Positions 1 to 4,996 of a DNA stretch of 7,038 nt are shown here, one piece after another. The notes beneath the pieces are model-generated. The model saw only the letters and a list, made by a program, of their open reading frames with translations, was not told the DNA's origin and did not search any database. Made by a program: the position numbers and the translations under genes. The stretch's first letter is position 1. Each line of letters starts with the position of its first letter. This DNA is from JAUVHV01 sp964523875 (GTDB lineage Bacteria; Omnitrophota; Gorgyraeia; JABMRG01): contig CAZGAS010000054.1 of NCBI GenBank assembly GCA_964523875.1, positions 1 through 7,038 on the forward strand. Direction: 5' to 3'.

Positions 1-677
1 TCTTCCGCGATATAATCGATAAGAACATTGTCCATGTCTGTTCCACCAAGATGCGTATCGCCACTTGTGGATTTAACCTCAAATGTCGCTGCCTTATGCT
101 CATCGTCCCAACCCATCTCAAGGATTGTGACATCAAGGGTTCCACCACCGAAATCAAAGACCATTATCTCCTGCTCTTTACCTGCTTTATCAAGCCCGTA
201 AGCAAGGCACGCAGCGGTAGGTTCGTTAATTATTCTTAGTACATCTAAACCCGCTATCTTGCCCGCGTCTTTTGTAGCCTGGCGTTGGTTGTCATTAAAA
301 TAAGCAGGTACAGTAACAACCGCCTCCTTGACCTCATCACCTAGATAGGCCTCAGCATCAGCCTTTATCTTTTGCAATATAAAAGCGGATATCTGCTGTG
401 GTGTATACTCTTTATCATATACCTTAAATTTAAAATCCTCGCCCATCTTTCTCTTCGCTGCCTGCACAGTGCCTTCCGGATTCACGGCAGCCTGTCTCTT
501 TGCCGGCTCACCAACAAGCTTCTGCCCATCTTTTGTAAAAGCAACTACTGAAGGAAATGCCTTACCGCTTGCTACTCCCGCGCCCTCTGCTGAAGGAATA
601 ATAGTCGGCCTTCCACCCTCCATTACAGATGCCGCTGAATTTGATGTTCCTAAATCGATTCCAATTACCTTTGCCAT
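1..677 (-). CDS. dnaK: DnaK (Hsp70) chaperone, N-terminal 225 residues, cut by the left window edge
   Basis: ATP-dependent cytosolic Hsp70 chaperone; with GrpE (nucleotide exchange) and normally DnaJ it folds nascent and stress-damaged proteins. Only the first 225 codons are visible, covering roughly the first 60% of the nucleotide-binding domain. Visible family marks are the phosphate-1 loop GIDLGTSNS (6-14), the AKRKMG segment carrying the catalytic-type lysine (K75), VTVPAYFNDNQRQATKDAG (121-139), NEPTAACLAYG (151-161), the phosphate-2 motif FDFGGGTLDVTI (174-185) and GDTHLGGTDMDN (206-217). Between RKMG and YTPQQ it lacks the roughly 24-residue insert of proteobacterial DnaK, so it resembles the Gram-positive/archaeal form. 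Residues about 188-198 (MGWDDEHKAAT) look several residues longer than the usual EFGxGVFEV turn. The ATG at 675-677 is chosen because MAKVIGIDLGT matches the family start and is preceded at good spacing by AGGAGGT. It follows grpE by 44 nt and is probably co-transcribed from the CIRCE promoter. Identity is essentially certain; the substrate-binding domain cannot be judged. Confidence 0.97.
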   Translation of the reverse strand, partial: MAKVIGIDLGTSNSAASVMEGGRPTIIPSAEGAGVASGKAFPSVVAFTKDGQKLVGEPAKRQAAVNPEGTVQAAKRKMGEDFKFKVYDKEYTPQQISAFILQKIKADAEAYLGDEVKEAVVTVPAYFNDNQRQATKDAGKIAGLDVLRIINEPTAACLAYGLDKAGKEQEIMVFDFGGGTLDVTILEMGWDDEHKAATFEVKSTSGDTHLGGTDMDNVLIDYIAE

Positions 678-682
678 TTTTT

Positions 683-689
683 ACCTCCT
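683..689 (-). promoter_or_regulatory. Strong Shine-Dalgarno of dnaK
   Basis: On the minus strand AGGAGGT stands 5 nt before the dnaK ATG. This is a full-length anti-SD match and fixes the start codon. It contrasts with grpE, whose ATG overlaps the hrcA stop and has only a weak GGGGTG-like match upstream. This suggests that dnaK is translated by independent, strong initiation while grpE depends on coupling to hrcA. That is consistent with DnaK being needed in excess over GrpE, though the inference comes from the sequence only. Confidence 0.85.
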
Positions 690-721
690 TTTTAAAATCA
701 CTATTACCAGAATATATTTAC

Positions 722-1348
722 CTACTCATCTGATTCGTCGTATTCATCTTCTTCTATGCCCGGCTCTTGCGGAGCCTCCTCTATAACAGCCTCTTCTTCG
801 TCCCGCGGCTTTTCTTCCTCTACTGATACATCCTGTTTATTCTTTACTACCTTGACCATTGCCGGCCTTAAAACATGATCATTTAACATATAGCCGGCCT
901 GAAGCTCTTCTAATACCTCTGATTCTTTCGCGTCATCTGATTCCACTACCTCTATGGCCTCATGTTTTACAGGATCAAATGTTTCTCCCACGCACTCAAT
1001 TCTTTTAAGGCCTTTCTCCTGGAGAAGCTTGTGAAGCTGCTTTGATATCATATCAACACCCTGATGCAGCAGCTTAAAATCCTGTTTTTGATCCGCTGCC
1101 TTTATGCTGCGCTCAAAATTATCAAGAATGCCTACGAGCTCTAAGATAAGCCCTTCATTGGCGTACTTGATAAATTCCTGCCTCTCCTTAGCTGACCTTT
1201 TCCTGAAGTTATCAAACTCTGCCTGCAGCCTTAAGGCCACATCCTGATAATCATCTTTCTTGGCTAGCTCATCGCGCAACACGGTAACTTCCGCCTCTAA
1301 ATCTTTTATATCCTGCTTCTTGTTCTTAGCTTTGTTTTTTGTTGTCAT
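722..1348 (-). CDS. grpE: GrpE nucleotide exchange factor with an acidic C-terminal tail
   Basis: GrpE is a dimeric cytosolic co-chaperone that releases ADP from DnaK and acts as a thermosensor in the Hsp70 cycle. The protein is 208 residues. A charged N-terminus (1-15) is followed by a long helical/coiled-coil region (about 16-110) containing the family segment ALRLQAEFDNFRKR (38-51). The beta-wing domain follows with FDPVKHEAIE (124-133) and GYMLNDHVLRPAMVKV (152-167), which are the standard GrpE signatures. Unusually, residues 173-208 form an extra tail in which 19 of 36 residues are Asp or Glu; GrpE proteins more often carry their acidic disordered segment at the N-terminus. The start chosen is the ATG at 1346-1348, which forms an ATGA overlap with the hrcA stop. 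An in-frame ATG 33 codons further upstream lies inside hrcA and would add residues unlike GrpE. Expression is probably coupled to hrcA and controlled by the CIRCE operator. Confidence 0.96.
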   Translation of the reverse strand: MTTKNKAKNKKQDIKDLEAEVTVLRDELAKKDDYQDVALRLQAEFDNFRKRSAKERQEFIKYANEGLILELVGILDNFERSIKAADQKQDFKLLHQGVDMISKQLHKLLQEKGLKRIECVGETFDPVKHEAIEVVESDDAKESEVLEELQAGYMLNDHVLRPAMVKVVKNKQDVSVEEEKPRDEEEAVIEEAPQEPGIEEDEYDESDE

Positions 1349-2373
1349 CCAAGCACCCCACTTAATTTTTGTGCGACATAATCCACTATTGATATAAGCC
1401 TTGAATATTCCATCCTTATCGGCCCTATTATACCTAATGTCCCGCAAGAAGTATCACCTATACAATAATTAGATGTTATCAGGCTGCATTCTAGAAAATC
1501 ACTTCCCAATTCTGAGCCTATATATATATTAGTACCTTCTTTATCTATCATCTTTTTAAGCAATGAGAACATAAAATCTTTATCGTCCAGATGCCTTAAC
1601 AGGTTTTTCAATTTATCTATGTTTCCGAATTCCGGTTGTTCTGTAATATGGGACCTGCCATTTAGATACATCTTGTTCTCTTTTATTATATCAAGCATAA
1701 TATCTATTATAGCCTTTGCCTTCTCAAGAACATAGAAGAACGCGTCTCTCTCCGCAATAAGGCGCTGGCTTATATCCTTCTTGATATCGTCAAGAGAACC
1801 CTTGCCCATATACTTGTTTATAAAATTTGATATACGTAAAAGTTCGGCCTCGGGGATATCCTCTCTAAGCTCTACAACGAAATCCTTTGTCACCCCTGAT
1901 GCCGTAAGAAGAACTATCAGGATATCGTTGTTATCCAATTTTACAAGTTCTACATGCTTGAAAAAACTCTTTTGCAGAATAGGAAAGAGCACGAGCCCTG
2001 TCTGGTTGGTGATTAATGATAATATATTTGATGTCCTATCCAAAAGCGAATTAAGCTCGCTTAATCTTACTTTAAACTCCTTATCTATACTCTTTTTCTC
2101 TCCTTCTGTAAGCAGAGAGGCACGCATAAGCCTGTCAATATAATAACGATAACCTTTCTCTGTAGGAACCCTTCCCGCGGATGTATGCGGATGGGTAATA
2201 AGTTCCTGTTCCTCAAGGTCACTCATTACATTACGTACTGTAGCCGGGCTTAGCCCCATGCGCAGCTTTTTACTGATAGTTCTCGAGGCTATAGGCTCTG
2301 CTGTATTAACATGGCTATCAATAATCAACCCGAGGATCTTATCTCTTCTGGTGTTTAAATCTTTTTGCAGCAT
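1345..2373 (-). CDS. hrcA: HrcA heat-inducible transcription repressor
   Basis: HrcA is the repressor of class I heat-shock genes. It binds the CIRCE inverted repeat as a dimer and needs the GroE chaperonin to stay active, so stress relieves repression. Length is 342 residues, normal for the family. The N-terminal winged helix-turn-helix is clear: RRDKILGLIIDSHV (9-22), EPIASRTISKKL (26-37), LSPATVRNVMSDLEEQELI (41-59) with recognition-helix residues, then the wing HPHTSAGRVPTEKGYRYYID (61-80). The middle is a GAF-like region with an inserted dimerizing segment. The C-terminus ends with GTLGIIGPIRMEYSRLISIV (311-330), the characteristic HrcA end motif. The ATG at 2371-2373 is preceded by AGAAGGA with a 5-nt spacer. 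The gene is first in the hrcA-grpE-dnaK operon, 114 nt downstream of a perfect CIRCE, so autoregulation is expected. The stop overlaps the grpE start by 4 nt. Confidence 0.97.
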   Translation of the reverse strand: MLQKDLNTRRDKILGLIIDSHVNTAEPIASRTISKKLRMGLSPATVRNVMSDLEEQELITHPHTSAGRVPTEKGYRYYIDRLMRASLLTEGEKKSIDKEFKVRLSELNSLLDRTSNILSLITNQTGLVLFPILQKSFFKHVELVKLDNNDILIVLLTASGVTKDFVVELREDIPEAELLRISNFINKYMGKGSLDDIKKDISQRLIAERDAFFYVLEKAKAIIDIMLDIIKENKMYLNGRSHITEQPEFGNIDKLKNLLRHLDDKDFMFSLLKKMIDKEGTNIYIGSELGSDFLECSLITSNYCIGDTSCGTLGIIGPIRMEYSRLISIVDYVAQKLSGVLG

Positions 2374-2378
2374 CTTAA

Positions 2379-2385
2379 TCCTTCT
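2379..2385 (-). promoter_or_regulatory. Shine-Dalgarno of hrcA
   Basis: On the minus strand AGAAGGA sits 5 nt upstream of the hrcA ATG. It supports the chosen start, which also gives a family-typical N-terminus (MLQKDLNTRRDKILG). Confidence 0.7.
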
Positions 2386-2408
2386 AGTGTCTCTTTCGGT
2401 GTCCGGTT

Positions 2409-2438
2409 TTAGGTTATCGATTATCGCTGAATACCTAA
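2409..2438 (-). other. Weak imperfect hairpin in the hrcA 5' leader
   Basis: In the predicted roughly 149-nt untranslated leader of hrcA, TTAGGT and ACCTAA pair. One bulged base allows two further A-T pairs, giving an 8-bp stem around a 13-nt loop. The stem is A/U-rich and has no U-tract, so it is neither a convincing terminator nor a known riboswitch. I list it because the leader is long for a CIRCE-controlled gene and holds no other structure that I can see. Confidence 0.25.
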
Positions 2439-2487
2439 TATCAAAAAAGTAACTGCGTAGGCTTTTCTTAAATTCTCATACTGCAGA

Positions 2488-2514
2488 TTAGCACTCTAAA
2501 GTATAGAGTGCTAA
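2488..2514 (-). promoter_or_regulatory. CIRCE operator (HrcA binding site)
   Basis: The sequence TTAGCACTC-N9-GAGTGCTAA is a perfect match to the CIRCE consensus, with both 9-bp arms intact and the canonical 9-bp spacer (TAAAGTATA on the plus strand). The symmetry extends outward: A2487/T2515 pair, and CTGCA (2481-2485) faces TGCAG (2516-2520) with one base out of register. It lies immediately downstream of the predicted transcription start, about +8 to +35, where bound HrcA blocks initiation or early elongation and where the RNA would begin with a stable hairpin. It stands before hrcA itself, implying negative autoregulation of hrcA-grpE-dnaK. Confidence 0.98.
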
Positions 2515-2528
2515 TTGCAGGAAAACTA

Positions 2529-2556
2529 ATTCTACCATTTTTGCACTTTTTGTCAA
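2529..2556 (-). promoter_or_regulatory. Vegetative-sigma promoter of the hrcA-grpE-dnaK operon
   Basis: Read on the minus strand, a perfect -35 TTGACA (2551-2556) is separated by 16 bp from the -10 TAGAAT (2529-2534, 5 of 6 consensus). A TGG just upstream of the -10 makes it an extended -10 promoter. The stretch upstream of the -35 (about 2557-2570) is A/T-rich, like an UP element. The expected start site is about 2521-2523, placing CIRCE directly in the initially transcribed region. This arrangement, strong housekeeping promoter plus operator, is the classical HrcA/CIRCE design and shows no need for an alternative heat-shock sigma factor. Confidence 0.9.
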
Positions 2557-2595
2557 GTATTATTTTAATGAGCACATGAGTTATGGAGTTTCGGG

Positions 2596-2660
2596 AATAA
2601 GATTTGTTATTAGGGACAGCTACTAATTATTCTAATTAGTAGCTGTCCCTAATAAGATTT
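2596..2660. repeat. 10-bp direct repeats bracketing the palindrome
   Basis: AATAAGATTT occurs at 2596-2605 and again at 2651-2660, with the 45-bp stretch 2606-2650 between. That stretch is nearly all palindrome. Perfect direct repeats on either side of a terminally symmetric insert resemble a target-site duplication, though the 3' five bases of the palindrome's right arm overlap the second repeat. The ten bases following each copy are also partly alike (6 of 10, both ending in AGGG), so an older local duplication is an alternative. Confidence 0.45.
2607..2655. repeat. Long perfect inverted repeat with TTAGGGACAGC ends (REP/MITE-like)
   Basis: Two 23-bp arms (2607-2629 and 2633-2655) are exact reverse complements around a 3-base loop, TTC. 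The outer half is TTATTAGGGACAGC and the inner half is A/T-rich (TACTAATTA). It lies between hflX and the hrcA promoter. No poly-T run follows on the minus strand (the next bases read CAAATCTTATTCCC), so it is a poor intrinsic terminator, although the RNA hairpin could still protect or end the hflX message. The GGGACAG...CTGTCCC pattern resembles dispersed palindromes thought to be moved by IS200/REP-type Y1 transposases; that is a family resemblance from memory, and no transposase is in the window. Confidence 0.8.
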
Positions 2661-2705
2661 ATCTTCAGGGTATTAGATCTTAAGATTTAGATGGTGGGGA
2701 ATAAC
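2651..2705. repeat. 55-bp sequence ending at the gap, identical to 2806-2860 (copy 1)
   Basis: These 55 bases, which abut the N run, are identical base for base to the 55 bases that resume after it. The last 33 of them (2673-2705) reproduce the final ten codons and stop of hflX. Identical sequence ending exactly at the gap on one side and starting exactly at it on the other is the signature of two contigs sharing a k-mer-length end that were scaffolded with a default gap. Confidence 0.9.
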
Positions 2706-2805
2706 NNNNNNNNNNNNNNNNNNNNNNNNNNNNNNNNNNNNNNNNNNNNNNNNNNNNNNNNNNNNNNNNNNNNNNNNNNNNNNNNNNNNNNNNNNNNNNN
2801 NNNNN
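2706..2805. other. Assembly gap of 100 N
   Basis: Exactly 100 undetermined bases, a conventional placeholder for a gap of unknown size. Because both flanks are the same 55-mer, the real gap is probably negative (an unmerged overlap) and no DNA need be missing here. Confidence 0.97.
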
Positions 2806-2860
2806 AATAAGATTTATCTTCAGGGTATTAGATCTTAAGATTTAGATGGTGGGGAATAAC
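2806..2860. repeat. 55-bp sequence starting at the gap, identical to 2651-2705 (copy 2)
   Basis: This copy contains the genuine hflX C-terminal codons and stop (2828-2860) plus 22 bases downstream. It matches copy 1 without a difference. The first five bases (AATAA) are also the end of the palindrome's right arm in copy 1, so after collapsing the two copies the palindrome would stand about 17 bp beyond the hflX stop. Confidence 0.9.
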
Positions 2861-4099
2861 CGCTTTTATGTATATACCTTTATCTGTATCCTGCCTAAGT
2901 AGGACCTCTCCCTGTTCATAGATTTGGCTTAAAATAGACATCTTGCCATAAGGTATAAGCTCTTCTATTGTCTTTGTTAGCACTGGTATTCTGCGCGAGA
3001 TAAGGCCTATCAGTTCTTTTAGCGCTGTGCCTTTTTTCGCGGAGACAGCCAGAGAATCGCTTATATCCCTCTGGAATCTATTCGCGACAAAACCATCCTG
3101 TAGAAGATCCGCCTTATTAAGCGCGGTAACCATAGGTTTCTCATGAGCGCGCAATTCCTTTAATACCTCGTAGACCGCGGCTCGATGCTCATTCGCCTTT
3201 GGATTACTTATATCAAGAACATGTAAAAGAAGGTCAGCCTCTTTTACCTCCTCCAATGTCGCCTTAAACGCCTCGATAAGGTTATGAGGAAGCTTATGTA
3301 TAAAACCTACTGTATCGACAAATAATATCTTCTGGTTATTATCCAATACATACCTGCGGGCAGTAAGATCAAGGGTACTAAATAACCGGTTATCCGCGAT
3401 TACATCAGATTCAGTAAGGTTGTTTAAGAGTGTGGACTTTCCGGCATTTGTGTAGCCTATCACAGCTACCGTGACAACCGAATGCTCTGACCTGTTGCTC
3501 CTTAACTTATTGCGCCTCTTGCTCAGGCTATCAAGGTCTGCTTTTAAATATTTTATCTTTCTTCTTAGGCCTCTGCGGTCTGTCTCAAGCATCTTCTCAC
3601 CAGGACCGCGCGTTCCTATACCGCCGCCTAACCGGGATAATTTTATACCTAATCCTGATAAACGCGGCAGCATATACTCTAGCTGGGCGAGCTCAACCTG
3701 TAATTTACCTTCATTGGTGTGCGCACGCTGTGAAAATATATCCAATATGAGCTGTGTCCTGTCGAGCACCTTCACGCTTAAGAGTTCTTCAAGGTTTCTT
3801 TGCTGCGTACCGGATAAGTTTTCGCTTATAATAACAGCCTTTATATCCTTACCGTTAGCCTGAATAACCTCGCGAATTTCCTCTATCTTGCCCTTGCCTA
3901 AGAAATACTTAGGCTTAGGGACGTCAATCTTTACCATAAGCTCATCAACAATCTTGACCCCGCTTGATAGAGCAAGCTCTTTAAATTCCGCGTGGGTGTC
4001 TTCAAGGCCCCAACCTTTTTCTACGTCTTCACGCAGAACTATAGTAACCAATATTACTTTATCACTGGAGTATTCTTTTACATCATGAGTCTTTTGCAT
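2828..4099 (-). CDS. hflX: HflX ribosome-associated GTPase
   Basis: HflX is a translational GTPase of the Obg-HflX group that binds the 50S subunit and splits stalled or hibernating 70S ribosomes, notably under heat stress. At 423 residues it is full length. The N-terminal HflX domain (about 15-155) contains KPKYFLGKGKIEEI (62-75) and LDRTQLILDIFSQRAHTNEGKLQVELAQL (112-140). The glycine-rich stretch SRLGGGIGTRGPGEKMLETDRR follows (155-176), then a helical linker (177-205). The G domain shows G1 GYTNAGKST (215-223), the switch region STLDLTARR (241-249), G3 DTVGFI (262-267), G4 NKAD (328-331) and G5 SAKKG (353-357). The ATG at 4097-4099 lies inside the miaA end (22-nt overlap). Upstream AGGA (5-nt spacer) and GAGGTGG lie within miaA, so coupled translation is likely. 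In enterobacteria miaA and hflX are separated by hfq; here they touch. The stop at 2828-2830 lies 22 nt from the assembly gap. Confidence 0.97.
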   Translation of the reverse strand: MQKTHDVKEYSSDKVILVTIVLREDVEKGWGLEDTHAEFKELALSSGVKIVDELMVKIDVPKPKYFLGKGKIEEIREVIQANGKDIKAVIISENLSGTQQRNLEELLSVKVLDRTQLILDIFSQRAHTNEGKLQVELAQLEYMLPRLSGLGIKLSRLGGGIGTRGPGEKMLETDRRGLRRKIKYLKADLDSLSKRRNKLRSNRSEHSVVTVAVIGYTNAGKSTLLNNLTESDVIADNRLFSTLDLTARRYVLDNNQKILFVDTVGFIHKLPHNLIEAFKATLEEVKEADLLLHVLDISNPKANEHRAAVYEVLKELRAHEKPMVTALNKADLLQDGFVANRFQRDISDSLAVSAKKGTALKELIGLISRRIPVLTKTIEELIPYGKMSILSQIYEQGEVLLRQDTDKGIYIKAVIPHHLNLKI

Positions 4100-4992
4100 A
4101 ATATTCCTGCCACCTCTTTTGGCTTTTCTTTACCAATATCTATCCACTCAGCCCTCTCATCGTTTCTAAACCATGAAAGCTGCCTCTTGGCAAGATTGCG
4201 TGTGTTTTTCTTAATAAGTTCCTTCGCGTCTTTAATCTCCATCCTGCCTGCCAAATAATCAAATACCTCTTTATACCCTAGGGCCTGTCTTGCTGTTCTT
4301 GAGAGCCTCTTTGTTCTTAACCGCTTGCATTCAGCTAAAAGGCCCTTCTTAAACATATAATCCACCCTGGCATCGGCTAAGCTGTAAAGCTCCTGTCGGT
4401 CGCGATTCAAACAGAATAGGCTTATCTTATATTCTGATTTTAGGCCTTTTGTCTTCTTCTTTAATACAGATATCGGGATACCTGTATTTGTATATACCTC
4501 CAATGCCCTTATAATCCTTCTTGTATCATTTGGATGCAAAAGCTTAGCTGAATTTTTGTCAACCCTTGAAAGCTGCCTATAGAGATGGCCTCTGCCTATT
4601 GCCTTCTCATCTTTTAAAAGTTGGTTTCTTAGTGTTCGATCCGTTGGAGGCGCTGGAAAGAGCCCATCTATTAACGCCTTCATATAAAGGGCCGTTCCAC
4701 CGACAAACAATACTCTTTTGCCTTTTTTTTCGATTGCCTTGATGCAAAGAAGCGCTCTTTCGCAAAAATCCGCCACACTAAAATTTCTTGAAGGCAATAA
4801 GATATCTATCATGTAATGTGGCACCTGCCGCTGTTGAAAAAGCGTAGGCTTTCCGGTGCCGATATTCATGCCCTTATAAACCTGCATGGAATCGCATAAT
4901 ACTATCTCGGCATTTAGCATCTTTGCCAGATAAATAGAAACCGCTGTCTTTCCAACAGCGGTAGGGCCTACTAAAAATATTATCTCTTTCAT
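4078..4992 (-). CDS. miaA: MiaA tRNA dimethylallyltransferase
   Basis: MiaA transfers a dimethylallyl group from DMAPP to N6 of A37 in tRNAs reading UNN codons, giving i6A, the substrate of MiaB encoded two genes upstream. From the ATG at 4990-4992 the protein has 304 residues, close to the family norm. Seen in order (304-residue numbering): P-loop GPTAVGKT (9-16), DSMQVYKGMNIGTGKP (34-49) with the conserved catalytic-type Asp, VPHYMID (57-63), FVGGTALYMKAL (96-107), HPNDTRRIIRALEVY (153-167), RQALGYKEV (235-243) and the tRNA-binding NTRNLAKRQLSWFR (263-276). An upstream in-frame ATG at 5023-5025 would add MVLPHELQPDD and overlap the preceding gene by 29 nt; it has AAAGAGAG just before it. 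I prefer 4992 because MKEIIFLVGPTAVGKT matches the usual family N-terminus and the start lies 4 nt past the preceding stop, but its SD is poor, so the start is uncertain. The 3' end overlaps hflX by 22 nt. Confidence 0.96.
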   Translation of the reverse strand: MKEIIFLVGPTAVGKTAVSIYLAKMLNAEIVLCDSMQVYKGMNIGTGKPTLFQQRQVPHYMIDILLPSRNFSVADFCERALLCIKAIEKKGKRVLFVGGTALYMKALIDGLFPAPPTDRTLRNQLLKDEKAIGRGHLYRQLSRVDKNSAKLLHPNDTRRIIRALEVYTNTGIPISVLKKKTKGLKSEYKISLFCLNRDRQELYSLADARVDYMFKKGLLAECKRLRTKRLSRTARQALGYKEVFDYLAGRMEIKDAKELIKKNTRNLAKRQLSWFRNDERAEWIDIGKEKPKEVAGILCKRLMM

Positions 4993-4996
4993 ATCA

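Larger units (their letters stand above)
2374..2827. other. Gene-free region between hflX and hrcA
   Basis: These 454 positions hold no coding sequence that I can support. From the hflX side to the hrcA side they contain 22 bases after the hflX stop, the 100-N gap, a second copy of the hflX 3' tail, a 49-bp palindrome, about 50 bases of plain A/T-rich DNA (2557-2606), the promoter, the CIRCE operator and a leader of about 110 nt. If the gap is only a contig overlap (100 N plus 55 duplicated bases), the true intergenic distance is about 299 bp. Confidence 0.8.

Noticed and set aside
1349..1447. Longer grpE beginning at the ATG ending at 1447 (33 extra residues).
   Set aside because: The extension lies inside hrcA, is unlike GrpE (MRDIRYNRADKDG...), and the ATG at 1346-1348 gives both a typical GrpE N-terminus and a clean ATGA overlap.
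1781..2452. Plus-strand open frames opposite hrcA (1781-2143 and 2258-2452).
   Set aside because: They are antisense to a well-conserved gene, resemble no family and are rich in Ser/Leu as expected for shadow frames. The same holds for plus-strand frames at 51-239, 469-786, 3471-3863, 3888-4088, 3992-4258, 5879-6241 and 6494-6715.
2607..2655. Calling the palindrome a standard intrinsic terminator.
   Set aside because: The stem is long and A/T-rich, the loop is 3 nt and there is no run of T after it on either strand. A repeat element is the better label.
2651..2860. A real tandem duplication of the hflX 3' end.
   Set aside because: Identity is perfect and ends exactly at both gap borders with a standard 100-N filler, which fits a contig overlap far better. 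Kept as the refuting alternative.
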